From assembly GCA_950022655.1 (NCBI GenBank), contig OX465579.1:134983118-135047117 (forward strand): 64,000 nt of DNA, read 5' to 3'. Positions within the stretch are counted from its first letter, which is position 1. Each line of letters opens with the position of its first letter. Under the pieces are notes generated by a model that was not told the origin of the DNA, did not search any database, and saw only the letters and a program-made list of their open reading frames with translations. Of the stretch, positions 13,101 to 24,965 are shown one piece after another. A program made the translations under genes and the position numbers. The stretch is from Alentia gelatinosa (lineage: Eukaryota > Annelida > Polychaeta > Phyllodocida > Polynoidae).

Positions 13101-16100
13101 CAATCAGACCCCTAATTATATTTATCAGGAGCCACTTATCATATCTGATTTCCCTCTCGTGCGTGGCAGTATCGCTCAGAAGAGGAAGTATATAGTATAT
13201 AAACCACTTGAGTACGTGGAGGCTGTGTTGATAGTCAAAAGTTGTAGCCTATTTATCTTGCACCTTCTCTTCCCTGTTGTTGATACTGTAGTGGACACGG
13301 GTGCCTCTGTCCTGTGCGGTCTCTCCCTGGGGACCGCCCTCCGGAGCAGAGAGGGTCTCTGTGGAGGATAGTCTGTGAGTCATGACATCACGACTCAGCG
13401 CTATAAATACAGCGAGCTCGACTCAGTTGGGACATTCTGGTGTACCGGCTGTCTGATTGAGGTCACTGGGGCTCAGCACACTCTACCGTTGTTGTATTAT
13501 AATGTAGATCAGTTAGGATTGTCGACGGCTGATGGATATTTATCATACATGTTTATTGTTACGTTATAACGTGATTGACGATTGTGCATTTTAATTCTCA
13601 GTGTTGTTGTCATTTGATATCCCATCGTTACAATATCTATTTGACCATCTTTGTTATGCATTTTTCAAATCCAAACCGTGAATGAATTTTGAAATATAGC
13701 AATAAAAGGGATTAAAGAATAAGGGAAAATGTCTATCTTCCATAGGTATATCAGCTATTTCCCACCACGGAATGGATCGACAACGCGAATCCTAGAGAAA
13801 AGTGCCAACTACTTCGACAGCGAAGACGCAGCGCGCCGCGCGCACGCCTTGTTGCCTAACGCCAAACTCATCTGCATCCTCTTAGACCCTGCCAAGCGGG
13901 CACACTCCTGGTATCAGGTAAGACCTCAACCCTCTCGGAGTTCCTAAAACTATTAGTCATACGAAGTAACATCTTTCTTTTTACTTTCAAAGGACATTCA
14001 CACTTAAAGAACATCCATGTGTATCGTCTTTATGTCTTTAAGTCTATGTTTTGTATGTATTGTGTGCCCCAGCCTTTTAGGTTGAAAAACACCAAATAGG
14101 TGAATATGCGTTTTTGTCTATCTATTGATGATACTCTCTATGAGGGGATCATAATTTCTCGAATTAACTCAATAAGGTAACGAAAGGAAAAGAAAGGACT
14201 CTTCAGTTTATGAAGATCGTTAATCTCTGTCTGTATCGTCTTGTGTCCTTAAGTCAAAGTATTGTTCGTACTGTATGTCCCAGGCTGTTATGTGGAAGAA
14301 CGCCAATAGGCAAATTATATGTGTTTTTTATTGAATAAAGAAAAATCAATACCGATTATTAACGACTTTTTCGTCGTGCCGCTTGGGGGGGTGGGGGTAG
14401 AAATAAATCAATCCATCCCGTAAAGTCCGTCGATACTTTACCAGCAGGGATTGACGAAAAATTAGCATAAACGATCTGATATCATGGTTAGAAATCCTAG
14501 ACTGGGATACCTTAGTTACTATAATCTGGATGCTTGCTGGGAATTCATATAAACAGTAATTACGCCTCCATGTGTCTATATAGAGCTTGCCATGCATTAA
14601 AACCAGCCGTTTGTGTTGAGCGCACAACCGGATAACAAATTGGAGATTAGTTATGGGCAGCACAAGAGGTATTTTAGGTAAACAGTAAGCGAGACGGTAC
14701 GCCCCCGGTGAAGAGAATTTCTACGTACTTCAGCCTGTGTACTTGCAACAAACCCATTAATACTATTTGCAGCATGTGAGATCGCATGACGACCCTGTGG
14801 CCAAGAAGTACAGTTTCTATGAGATCATCACTGCCCGGGAGAGTGCACCTCGAGCCGTGCGCGACATCCGTAACCGGTGTCTGTACCCAGGCATGTTTGC
14901 ACAGCATCTCGAGAGGTGGCTCACTTACTACCCTGCTTCTCAGGTAACGCATTTAATCCCTCGCTGCAATTTCATTGTTCTTGATTTTGTCATTTGTTAT
15001 TATTGTTTATTGTTGTTACCATGGACACTATACAATTTATGTACTTTCATGTTGTTTGTAATCAAAATAAATTGTAACATATGTGCAAATGCCACATACA
15101 GATAAATCTGTTAAAAAAAATTATGAAAAAAAAAAATTTAAAAAAAAAAGAGGAAAATGTATACAAGTTCGTATATGATATAACAAATGCTCTTTTAAAG
15201 GAACGCCATATACATTGTATCTGGACCAATACTTCGGTCCAATGTCTAGGACGTGGCAATAAACACTACTATGGCAAGCCGATGCCAAAGAAAGGTTAAC
15301 TTGGTTCAGATAAAGCGTCACACGGATATAGGTGGCTGTCGCAAATTATATTCCGCTCTGAAGAAAATCAACTTCCATATGGATAATATATATTTGTAAC
15401 CTCCAGCGAGAGGGGATACATATACATACTATTTTGAACTTTTAAACAGTGTCCAGAATTAATCTTGATAGAAAACAAACCCAGTTAGTTATTTGACTCT
15501 GGTTTCATGGCTATCATTTTTCTCACATATATTCGATATCATTAAACCAATGAGCGCAGAGAAGTTCAATTAATTTACAATGCCAAGTGAGTTTTCTAAT
15601 TGAATATTGCAATTTATATCTCTCATTTGGATTGTTTGCAGTTGTTAATATTAGATGGAGAACAGCTGAAATCCGACCCCATCGCCGTAATGGACCGGAT
15701 ACAAGTCTTCATTAAGGCAGAGCCTTACTTTGATTACTCTCACCGACTCAAGTAGGTCACCACCAGATAGAGTTCTGTAGGATGGGGCTGTTGGTCAAAG
15801 TATTATTTATTGGTTGGGATGAGATTATCTATGTATTTTGTTTCGTATCTTTTTAATTATTATTATATACCTGTGTACGAATGTCTATGAAATACTGCCC
15901 GCTGCTAGGGGTGCAGTAATAATAATGTTCGTGCCCGCTGTGAGTGTGACTTTATAAGTCATCAAAATATCGGGGTTTTTTCGATTTAAGATATATAATA
16001 ATAAGCAAACGTCCTCACTGTGGGCGAAAACGTTTCTCGTTCTCGCTCAGTCTTCGATTTCATAGTGCCTTCCGCCCATGGCGTCAGGCAATATGAAATT

Positions 16101-16743
16101 AAAGACTGACCTCGAACAAGAACCGTTTCGTCCACAGTAAGGACGTTTCCTAATATTACGACTAGATTAAGACTGGAAAATTGTTTTCATATGTATACCT
16201 TCACACTTTTGAGCTACAGCAAATATGGGTTTCATTTTCGACATTGCTATTGTTTGCATTAAAGGACTTGCCATCTTAATATATAGATGAATGAAAGAAA
16301 TTTATGTTTTGTGTTGCAGACATGTGCATTTAACATGAAAAAGTTATGCTTTCACTCGTACCGTAAATAGCTTCACATCAAAATAGCCTAAGTTTATATT
16401 GATTTCTTGACGGTTCAGTTCAAGAGGATATATACATGACATATGGAATAGTATATTCCGCCTTGAATAAATGGAAGAATAAACAAAGTTTTATACATAC
16501 TGTTATCTGCATCCTCACAGGTACAGTCCCAAGAAAGGATTCTACTGTCAGTTAATTAATGGGGACCACACAAAGTGTTTAGGGCGGAACAAAGGCCGCA
16601 TTTACCCGCCGATGGAGGTGAAGGCGGAGAAGTTCCTGCGGACATTCTACAGACACCACAACGTCGTGTTGTCTAAGTTCCTTATGCGCCTTGGCCAGCC
16701 CATCCCGCATTGGCTCTCTGACGAACTCTCCGAACTCCACTGA
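340..16743 (+). CDS. NDST: Heparan sulfate N-deacetylase/N-sulfotransferase (NDST), C-terminal part, 10 exons in the window
   Basis: Bifunctional Golgi type II enzyme that removes acetyl groups from GlcNAc of heparan sulfate and sulfates the free amine using PAPS. Exons read from splice sites: 340-455 (alternative 1,622-1,737), 3,319-3,504, 4,795-4,957, 11,048-11,196, 11,688-11,784, 12,242-12,365, 13,746-13,917, 14,773-14,943, 15,642-15,751, 16,521-16,743 (stop TGA). Phases agree at every junction. About 500 codons are present, roughly the last 500 of the about 880 usual in the family. The deacetylase part shows the WFPHxWxHMQPH and [11 protein letters not shown] histidine motifs and [11 protein letters not shown]. 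The sulfotransferase domain has the PAPS-binding PQKTGTTAL (split by an intron at 11,784/12,242), TFEEVQFF with the glutamate expected to act as base, [13 protein letters not shown] [22 protein letters not shown], and the Cys pair in YCQL...TKCLG. The 5' part of the gene lies before the window. The 6-kb intron at 4,958-11,047 is filled with transposon debris. I am sure of the family; which NDST paralogue cannot be told. Confidence 0.95.
1622..1737 (+). CDS. NDST: NDST alternative exon B (tandem duplicate of exon A)
   Basis: A second 116-bp exon with acceptor TTGTGACAG and donor GTAAAG, identical in length and phase to exon A. It encodes [18 protein letters not shown] and onward; by hand alignment 19 of 38 residues match exon A. 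The H..W.H.QPH histidines are kept. Because 116 is not a multiple of three, including A and B together shifts the frame and meets a stop (TAG) early in the exon at 3,319. The two would therefore have to be used alternatively. The frame is open with no internal stop. It could be a decaying duplicate, but the intact splice sites and motif argue for use. Confidence 0.75.
5695..5716. repeat. Poly-G tract (22 G)
   Basis: Uninterrupted G homopolymer in the NDST intron. Similar G or C runs occur at 20,468-20,485, 22,053-22,065, 33,397-33,425, 36,801-36,814 and 56,697-56,707; length may be uncertain for sequencing reasons. Confidence 0.9.
6343..6481. repeat. (CCCT)n microsatellite
   Basis: About 34 near-perfect copies of CCCT. 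It creates a spurious serine/leucine/proline open frame on the + strand, which I do not treat as a gene. Confidence 0.97.
7519..9627 (-). mobile_element. Decayed non-LTR retrotransposon (LINE, Jockey/CR1/L1-like superfamily uncertain)
   Basis: Three minus-strand pieces in order. 9,627-9,013 is an ORF1 N-terminal part with a helical, coiled-coil-like stretch followed by [17 protein letters not shown], typical of LINE ORF1. 8,950-7,874 is 358 codons whose first about 60 residues look like an ORF1 C-terminus and then continue directly into reverse transcriptase ([75 protein letters not shown]). 7,788-7,519 is the RT C-terminal tail ([10 protein letters not shown]). The YxDD catalytic motif is intact (YTDD). 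The endonuclease and the first part of RT are missing, frameshifts lie near 9,010 and 7,870, so the copy is dead. It lies antisense in the NDST intron. Confidence 0.9.
7874..8950 (-). pseudogene. LINE ORF1 C-terminus fused in frame to reverse transcriptase
   Basis: A single 358-codon open frame. Residues about 1-64 (ending VVINGIHY) resemble the basic C-terminal domain of LINE ORF1 proteins. From [11 protein letters not shown] on it is the RT fingers and palm, through YTDD to the thumb. In an intact element an entire APE endonuclease and the ORF1/ORF2 boundary would lie between them, so about 1.5 kb has been lost without breaking the frame. The 3' end stops at PLPYLD while the RT tail continues in another frame at 7,788. 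Confidence 0.8.
10071..10132. repeat. (AT)n microsatellite
   Basis: Uninterrupted AT dinucleotide run in the NDST intron. Confidence 0.97.
10730..10940 (+). repeat. SINE/MITE-like dispersed family, copy A
   Basis: A core of about 165 bp shared by four loci: here, 24,055-24,240 (reverse), 45,190-45,420 (forward) and 52,230-52,395 (reverse). Common blocks are CCACCAAATT.GAGCTG, GATGCAATCG, TTATAAACGTATTACGCTC, ACACTCAGTCA.CCAATGCTAAAG. Copies A and C also share a tail CCTG.GGAAAAAGG.CTATTG. I see no clear tRNA A/B boxes. Confidence 0.8.
13106..13632 (+). repeat. Solo-LTR-like repeat, copy 1
   Basis: Shares its ends and many internal blocks with 26,752-27,188: the start AGACCCCTAA, a TATA-like box (CTATAAATACAG here, CTATATAAAGG there), TGAGGTCACTGG, CAGCACACTCTACC, TACATGTTTATTGTTAC, and the end TTTAATTCTC.GTGTT...ATCGTTACA. 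A promoter-like box in the middle with no open frame is what a solo long terminal repeat would look like. No internal retroviral-type region is attached. It sits in the NDST intron at 12,366-13,745. Confidence 0.55.
13995..14340. repeat. Pair of imperfect direct repeats of about 110 bp in an NDST intron
   Basis: 13,995-14,110 and 14,220-14,340 share TGTATCGTCTT.TGTC.TTAAGTC, GT.TGTCCCAG and ATAGGNAA.TATGNGTTTTT. The intervening 110 bp is different. Function unknown, probably a partial duplication of a repeat. Confidence 0.6.
15858..16003 (+). mobile_element. Short TIR element, family P, copy 1
   Basis: Ends are TATTATTATATACCT (15,858-15,872) and its complement with one mismatch (15,989-16,003). 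The same 15-bp ends bound 27,416-27,607 perfectly. Inside, ACCTGTG and ATACTGCCCGCT.CTA are shared with that copy (in inverse orientation) and with a degenerate third copy at about 20,999-21,095. The rest of the interior is copy-specific and includes CTCACAGCGGGCACGAAC (reverse strand), which recurs in altered form in the adjoining foldback at 16,004. Confidence 0.75.
16004..16158. repeat. Foldback (inverted repeat) adjoining family P copy 1
   Basis: Two imperfect arms of about 60 nt, left 16,006-16,065 (CAAACGTCCTCACTGTGGGC and on) and right 16,094-16,152 (its approximate reverse complement), around a loop of about 30 nt. It directly abuts the TIR element at 15,858-16,003, as the foldback at 27,271-27,417 abuts its own TIR element. 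Confidence 0.8.
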
Positions 16744-19700
16744 GAAACACACACACAATCCCCCACGACCAATGTTTGTCAGTTTTAGAGATTACAACAA
16801 TTGTAGTTGTGATATGAACAGTGAACCAATGCAGAGAGGGCGTGTAGGTGTGAGGTGTGGTGCGCGGCCAGGGTGTGGAGGTGGCCTTCTCCCAGCTGAG
16901 GTGCATTCCCTGTGAAATCAGCGTGCAGTGTTGACGTTACGACAGTAAAGGACAACAGTTGAAAACAAGCAGACATTTAGGCAGAAACGTAGGGAGCACC
17001 AGGAAGAATGAACCGTCATTTGGTTGCTGTGGAAAAGACATCTGGTAGCCCGTGAAATGTCATTTAATTTTCATTCGAAGGCTTATGTAATTACAAGTGG
17101 GAACTCGTCTAGTTCTCATTGGAAGGTCATCAAGTTATCCAGGGAATTGCCATCCGCGAACAGTCAGGCCCAATGGAAAGACAACTGAAGAAAGTATTGG
17201 TTTTGATATAATGTGCCTTCGTTATAGAGGGCTTACATCGTTACCTCGTGTCTCCTGCACGCTTGATTCCTGTCAGGCTGTGAGAACTGGACATGTTTTA
17301 CTGTGGTAGTTGTGATATTTATTGTGCAAGTGCGAAAGTGATCATGTCAAAATTACTATTGTTATTATTATGCCGGCGGAGCCGCAGCTTTTGTTCTGTG
17401 GATGTCTGTCAGGATGGAACTGTGTCATGTTGGTCTGAATGAAAATACTGGAATAAGTATTATTCCCTAACGTTTAGAATTGTAGTGTTTTTTAGAATGA
17501 ACTGATGGGTGACTGGAGTGTAGACTATAATCATTAATGTAGATGTCTGCAATTGGCGTTTACTCACTATTGTCACCTGTGGACCATTGATTAGTAGTGA
17601 TTATCGTGTGGAGTGGGCATAATGTAATGAAATTCTGTACAGGCTCTTTAATAGTAGGCCGGTTTATCCTACAAGGTCCTCTCATATTGAAGGATGTCCC
17701 CCAATTTATTTGAGTGTCATGTTTTATTCCCGAAGTGTAAAGAGTTCAGCTGCATTGAAAATGCAAAGTTCGATTTAGTTCGAGTATATGAAGTATGTAT
17801 TCTACCCTATTTTGCTCAGAGAGGTGCTTAATATTAAACTACTAAGTCTTCCCTCTGTAAATGACGAGTGTGTGGATAGATTGCTGTGAAATAGGTGAGT
17901 TATGTTATAGAGGAATATTATAAGTTACAGTAGAGTTAGTATAGGCGTGCGATACAAGACAAATATATGACATAATAACTCCCACCTTGACTACATACAT
18001 CCGATTTGTCCGCTACAGGGTCCTCAGAGTGAATGAGGTGGGATCATTCTGTTTTATCATGCGTGCGTACACCCTCATCACCATCTCGTCAATTGATGGC
18101 AGAAACCTCTGGCTCTGATATCAGTACCAAAATAGCTCTAAAGCTTTTTACAGTCTATAGTATCTTCAAAGTTTTACTCTGCTAGATATTGCATTTTAAC
18201 CGAAGCTCTTTTTTTTTTTATAAAAAAAGAAAATATAGATCTACGGATCCATCAGAAAGCTAGTCTCATACTCAGTCCCACGACATTTGTACCTCAACGG
18301 GACAATATCGATCGTTAGATGTTCGCACAAAATGTCTCAACTTGTTATACTCATTGTTTATTCCATGAATTCTTCGGGAGCAAGAATTGTTTGCACTAAA
18401 TGCTGCTTTTTATTAACAAGTTTTACAATTATTTCTAGATACTTTTGAGGCGTTCAAATATAAACATCTTATTTAAAATTTTCGATGATTTACTAGTTAA
18501 GATTGAAATAATTCTCCTTGTGAAATTCATTATCAATGCTCATTGCAGGTGAACTGTCTAGGATTTAATTTTCAATATTTTTCGTCAGCTCAAATTCGCT
18601 AGATCTTGTTCAAAGTATGAGTTACTGGATATATAGAGTTATAGATTTGTGACCAGATAATAGGTTGAATATACTCCAAAACATCAAGCCAAGGTAGAGC
18701 AAGAATTGTAATATTTCAACAACAAAAATACACTGACATATACACTGTAGTTGAGTATTACCAAAAATTCAGCTAATAACACTGCATGTAGATCAAACGG
18801 GTTTGTGCTCCAATTGAAATACATGACTAGTGTATACGTCGTATGGGAGTGTTGTGAACAGTGTCTTTCCTTGGTGAATACTTGCAGCACTGAGTTTGCG
18901 AGTGGATGTAGCCTCTGAAAATCCCCTTTACAATATATACAGACCAGCATACCCAGGGTCCCACCATCATGTTTCCATAGTCAGCTCCAATGGGGACAAG
19001 ATAAAGTCTGTATTTTTCTGTTCATAACCCTGGCATATTCAATTCAGACTACAGTTTTGGGCAACCCCCGCTCAATTAAGTCCTAGAGGACTTGCCTGTA
19101 ATTATGTACGAGGTTGTGAACAAATTGGTGCACACAGACAGTGGCGTTTAGGCACACTTAGTCTAAAATACATAATAAGTACGTCAGCGCCCTTGTCCTA
19201 GGTTGTGCGACCCCTTAATTAGGATTAGTAATATTCTTGCCCACTGGTCTGTGATAGCAGAATACGTACGGGATATAATTTTTCAAACAAACAGTTGAAT
19301 ATATTAGAATTCGTCCCCGCCTCTGTTTCGATGCATATCCAGAATTACATCATGCATAAGCATTACTTCTGAGTGTCAACTTGTCATTTGTTTGGATTTG
19401 ATGAATGACCAAATATGGATGCAGTGGAATTACAAAAGAAATCCAAACAAAACAAAAATACACGTACGCTGCTATTGCCATCTCTGGTCATTGCTATCGT
19501 GTTTCATATTTTAAGAGATTGATAAATAGCATAATACAGGAGTGATTTACTGAAGTATTAGAGTAACTCCGATCTAATGTATACATTATATTATTTGTTC
19601 TATGCCTTAGGATACATTGACGTATGATGGAATTTATCCAGAAAGATAAAGCTGTACAACGTTTTATTATTTGGCATCTCAGACTTCTCGAAATGTGTTT

Positions 19701-21594
19701 TAAAGTGAAATTATTCTGCCTCTCTAAGACCTCTTGAAAAGGTACCATTACATTATTTGAAACTGTCTCCAGCTTTCCTCAAAGTCTATGTCCTAGAGCA
19801 TTTTTTCAATGAGAAAGACTATAATGCAACAAAAAAGGTTGTTCCTGAGTTATCGGTAAATACTTCCTATATTTGATAGTGCTAATAAAAAAAGGTCATG
19901 CTAACCCGATTTATATTTAGATTGCACGAAAATTAACGTGCACATTTTAATCAACCAGCCATGAAAGAACGGCGCAATCGTTCTCTCAAAGGTACATGTT
20001 TATTGGTATGTATATTGCTTTTAAATATTTTCTATTGTATGCTTAGTCGATTAATCCTAATAAAATCTATTCCATAAAAAATAATGTAAGACATAATATC
20101 AAAAGGCAGGAACAGGGTGCAGTACCTTTTTTGCTGCCGGCTATCAAACAGAATACTGGGTTAACGGTCTTTATTTGCATCATTTTGTTTGGCATTTCCC
20201 AAGTCGGTGGTCAATTGAAGGGAATTCTGAGTACTTACAGTGCAGTGTTAGAGAATTGAACCCTTGAACTATTTATATGCGGGATAAACGTAACGTTTAT
20301 AGGTGAATTAAGAAAAAAAAGTAACAATATTTCATTTTTGAGAAAGGTACGGTTTTGTCTTCTGTGAAGATAAAATGCAATTACACTAATGGCATATGAA
20401 ACTAAGGTGTGTGATATTTTCACGGTATGTTAAAGACATCAACAGCATATAGTCAGTGCGAATGTACGGGGGGGGGGGGGGGGGGTGAACTATAATATGA
20501 TACATGAAATAAACAATTTTACTACATGTAAGTCTTGCTTATTTTTGAATTTGGTTCCTGATTGAATTTGCCCTTAATCTAACAATCATACCTAAGCAAA
20601 AGAAGATAAAATTCCACAAGGAACCTCGACTATCCTGTCTGAGCATCTGTGGCCGTGCACTGCTGTGGTTGCGTAGCTTTTTGTTCTGTTTACTACTCAT
20701 GGCCTATGCATATCAAAGATCAAGTTCTTGCATGAGCGTTAAAAGCAGTATTCAGTAAGAACTTCATATGAAATGAAGCATTCCCAGGACTTAGTCTAAA
20801 ATCAAAAGAGGACGAAGCAATGTCCTCCCTCAGTGATGCTACCTTGAATGACAGTTATTAGAACTGCCCCCTTCATCTAAACCAATCCACTTGAATACTT
20901 CTCAAAACTTCAACTCAGCCCAATATTAATACTGATTCTGCATTATTGTTTGTATTATGTGTTACATGATGCATAACCACAAGAAAGGCATGGAAAATAT
21001 ATTACTCTATACCTGTGTGCGAACGGCTATGAAATACTATCCGCTGTTACAGGTGTAGTACAGTGTTCGCGCCCCCTGTCCCTAACGTTTGGTGACCTAA
21101 TTTATTCTCTGTTTTATACAAGAAAAAAATATTTTTATAAAATTTTTAAAATCCTTAAAAAAGAGGGAAACTGCCATATCTTAGTGGTAATTGAAAGAAA
21201 AAGACCGACTTTTACCTATTACAATAACGCTATAATTACAGATATCTCCAAACAAAACTTTGTGGAATAGTGTCTTTTAAAACCATAAAACAATGATAGC
21301 TAAATGTATTTGCAAGGATAATTTTAATATTCAGTTCAATGTCATGGAACATAACTGGCCGGCCAGTCGTAGGTGGGTCAATATTAGAAAACTTCTGATC
21401 TGTCATCTGATCCAATCCAACTCCAACAGTTTCCATCACTGTCCACATGAGATTTCTCTACTGCCCTGTAGTCTGACCATCAAACTTGGGAAGTTTTTAC
21501 ATGCGTAACTCGTAAAGCTGCTTTTCATCTCACTCTACACGTCACAGACCTAAGAGAATAAGTAGGATCTTCCCGAAATAAAAAAAAACGTATT
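16744..21594. other. Intergenic region between NDST and METTL23 (tail to tail)
   Basis: Presumably includes the NDST 3' UTR; a possible polyadenylation signal ATTAAA lies at 17,833-17,838. I find no convincing coding sequence, only short unsupported open frames. It contains a poly-G run (20,468-20,485) and a degenerate member of repeat family P (about 20,999-21,095). The genes on either side point toward each other. Confidence 0.6.
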
Positions 21595-23724
21595 TCAAAC
21601 TAAAGTATTTACTGTTATCACAAACATTTGGATGGCATGGTTTCCTGGTAAATCTGTCCCGGCAAGAGATTGCGAGTCTGCGTTGAAGGTTGAAACTGGA
21701 ATTCTCCTACTTTTCAATTTCCACTTTTGGAGTAAGGATTCAATCGTACGGTCTGAACTGTAAGGAAATAATGAAAAGACAAAATGCAAAGATTCATTCT
21801 AATTTGTGTAGATATATCATATAAACATCATAATTGACAGATTTAATAAACACAAATGTCAAATACAATTTTTGGGGGTAAGTTACAAAAGAAAAGTATC
21901 TCACCTTCTGACTTGGTAAGTTGTCCAGAATTCAGCAGCAGTATTCTTTCTCAACAGATATGACGCTGTTATAATAATATTTTCAAAATCTGCAAAGATA
22001 AAAGGCTTCAGCATATTTCCTCTAACCGTACATTTTGTAAAGAGTGCAGTTGGGGGGGGGGGGGGCGGTGCTGAGTGTAGGCCAAAGTAAACAATGCACC
22101 GCCAGGCAGCGCTGAACGCTCTAGTGTGTGCGTACTCTGGCCACCAGAGCACACTGACGTAAGCTCTGGTGGAATCCGATCTGAACCACCCTGACTTGCA
22201 CTCTCCGAGCTGACCTTCTTACTATCAGAGTCAGAATCTCTGCTACAAAAAGTGAATCATTCTTCTTGCAGATCTTTTGTCGTGGCTTTTAACATCTGTC
22301 AAAGCCCCTTAGTCATGATATCATTTTCTTTTTTGAGTATTTTGATAAAGAGGCCAGAAAGTTTGACTATGCTATCAATTATCCAAACTAATAATGTCAT
22401 ATGGTGAGCATTCATAATTCATATTTCCCAATATCTAAGATATTTGTATCAAGTTCTTTGGTTTAAAAGCGATCGGCCCAGACCACCCTCTAAGTCGGAA
22501 ACAGCGGTGGTGGCCAATCTAGAGTGTACGCTGGTAACTCGGTCATACCCTAGGGGGCTTGGCGCAATTAGTACCCAACAGCGTGCACAGGCGAGAACCA
22601 GCCAATCTAGGGTGTGGACACTTTGTTGGTGTGTAGCTGGCTCATATCGGGTGCATAGAACCAGCGCAATACGTTATCACGGCGATCGCCGCGCCACGCT
22701 TATGTGCAAGAGGTGAATGTATTGCAGGAGCCTGAGGGCTCAGCCCGGCCTTGTTCTATGACTGGAACTGGGAATATTTGTATGCATCTTTATTTCTGAA
22801 AACATTATACTTTTATGGTTGATCCATCCAGAATATTATAACGACCGTTCTGCTGGTCAATTAAATACAAATTTATGATAATAATAAGATGATACATTTT
22901 TATGCTATGTATTTCTTTGAAGGAGGATCATCAATAGAGACAAGAACCGAACTAACTACTGGTGTATAGAAGGTTCCTCTTATTGAGCTGAACTGAAGTT
23001 CTTATCGCTGTTTACCTTATGTTTTATAATATCTTACCTTTGGTGTCATAAAAACAGTCTGATGCAATGATATAGTCAGGCTTCATTTCAATTAGTTCTG
23101 GAGTGAACTCTCCCCATGTCAATGCGCATATTCTGGCATTGTTAATCTTGTTTGCAATACAAGTGGTTTTACAGTTTTCCAAACACTCTGGTACGAGTGC
23201 AGTGTCAGTAAGTGTCACTTCTGCTCCGAGTTTAGCTGCCAACACACCAGGAAGAGACGTCCCGGAACCAAGCTGTAGAAAAGAATCAGGATATATATAT
23301 ATATTTTTTTAATTTATTTAATGTCAACATCTGGTTTACACCAGTTCTTCCTGTTGTACATCTTTCATCCTCTTTCAAATGTATCATTCATTTACTGCTT
23401 TATTGGGAACCCCCAAAAAATGAGATTATTATTAGGACTAGCAGTTATTTTGGCTATAGAATATCAATTTTAAAAGGTTTACCAAAAGTACATTACACGT
23501 ATATAACTGGTCTTCAGTGATTCTATTTTCCTTTATGGGACAAAGGTGTTTGTTAAATGGTCAAGACCTAAAATAATTCATAGTTATTCATCTTTCCCCC
23601 AACAATGCGTGTACGTTACCTCTAAAACTTTACTTCCAGGAAGTCTGTTCCGATGATGCCATATATATTGTGCCAATACAGGAGCAGCGGGCCACACGTA
23701 CATTCCATATTGTGGGTCAACAAT
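21595..23724 (-). CDS. METTL23: METTL23-type methyltransferase, four exons
   Basis: Seven-beta-strand SAM-dependent methyltransferase family (METTL21/METTL23). METTL23 is reported to act on histone H3 arginine and to sit in the nucleus and cytoplasm. Exons on the minus strand: 23,724-23,620 (IVDPQYGMYVWPAAPVLAQY), 23,272-23,038 (LGSGTSLPGVLAAKLGAEV, the SAM-binding glycine loop, then ASDCFYDTKG), 21,989-21,905 (DFENIIITASYLL, WTTYQVR) and 21,757-21,595 (SLLQKWKL, LPGNHAIQMFVI, stop TGA). Acceptors (TTATCAG, TTCTACAG, TTTGCAG, CCTTACAG) and donors (GTAACG, GTAAGA, GTGAGA) are all canonical and phases agree. About 196 codons are visible. The start codon and first exon, upstream of 23,724, were not found. 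Order and spacing of motifs match the human protein throughout. Confidence 0.88.
22053..22720. other. GC-rich intronic island with short repeats inside METTL23
   Basis: Starts with a G run in the exon-flanking intron and continues with GC-rich sequence unlike the AT-rich surroundings. A word of the form GCCAATCTAG.GTGT occurs twice (about 22,512 and 22,600). No coding potential I can support; probably an inserted element. Confidence 0.4.
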
Positions 23725-24054
23725 CTGATAAGAAAAAGATATATCATAATCAAATCTTTGTTTTCTGTTTAAAGGCAATTCATGTTGGCGCTTGTAGTTA
23801 CAATTCGACCGTTTCAGTGATTTGTTTAATCTGTGGTAAGTTTCCGTCATAAAATGCCTCAGATAAATAAGAATACATGGAGATCCAATACGTGGTCTAG
23901 TTGCCGAAACTAGGCAGGCAGTGCGTCTGGAACCCAGTATCTCCCAGTATGTATAGAAAATACTTGCAACTGTAATCCTGATTCCCTGCAATGTGCATAT
24001 ATAATTCAGCATCTAATAAAAATAGTCCTCAAGGCGAGTAGGAATCTATAATCC

Positions 24055-24240
24055 CTTTGCAGTACAGCAACGCATTCTTTAGCATTGGGTGAGTGAGTGT
24101 ATGAGTGCAATACGTCTATAACACCGTTTAGATTATCTCTAGAGAAAGTGCAGCGGTTGCATCGTATACTCTATGGTATTCCAGCTCCAATTTGGTGGGT
24201 TTTACATGTATGTTGCCTCAGTTGTTGCACGCCGATTCTT
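24055..24240 (-). repeat. SINE/MITE-like dispersed family, copy B
   Basis: Reverse-orientation copy of the family at 10,730. On the minus strand it reads CCACCAAATTGGAGCTGGAA, GATGCAACCGCTGCACTTTC, then ACACTCACTCACCCAATGCT. It lies just upstream of the visible METTL23 exons. Confidence 0.8.
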
Positions 24241-24624
24241 CCCGATCACATCTTTGCATGTAAAAATGATAAACATAATATGGCAATACTCATAGATTAA
24301 CTCTTATGGGGTTTATACTTCAGATATGATTAAGACAACACAGAAACAATATATACAAGCGGTAGAGATAAACAATTTCATATTTTTTTAAAATCTGTAT
24401 TTGTTTGTAATGTATGTTTTTTCCGACTCAATTAGTCCACTGGACATACACTGGGGAAGAAGGGAAAAGCTTTTTACATACACCGTATTTGTTTCTAAGT
24501 CTATATATTCTACAATATCATAATGATATCAATCTGTGCATGGTTACCCCCGATTTTAAGTTAGATATGTGTTCTACAACACATATGAGATCGTCATAAT
24601 CAAATTTCCAGGAAAATTATATGG

Positions 24625-24965
24625 GTTTTAACTGGGTGGTTGTGGGACAGGTGGTGGTGACCTGTATTCATTATAACCCACCCAGAAGTGGTTAAAATTG
24701 ATATTTTGATTTAGACTTGAAGCAAAGTGACAGTTTCTGTATATACCAACAGGCTATAAAGAATGCAAAACACTACGCTTCGTCATCAGCATGCTTTGGA
24801 CACTACGCTTTGTGATTTGGACGGCAACCTTCATTTTGCGATTCTTTTTAAGACAGTGCGATGGTTGCCTTGTACACTACGCTTCTCTTTTTTTCCTAAG
24901 AGCTGCCACCTAGTCAGCTACAATACATTTGGAGTTACTACACTAATTCTAGACAGTGTTCTCAC
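24625..24965. repeat. Hairpin and repeated word ACACTACGCTT
   Basis: 24,628-24,695 is a hairpin (TTTTAACTGGGTGGTT against its near complement AA.CCACCCAG.AGTGGTTAAAA). Just after it ACACTACGCTT occurs three times in the same orientation (about 24,771, 24,799, 24,872), and a near complement AAAGTGTAGTTT lies near 24,995. This looks like another element built from a copy-specific word. Confidence 0.55.
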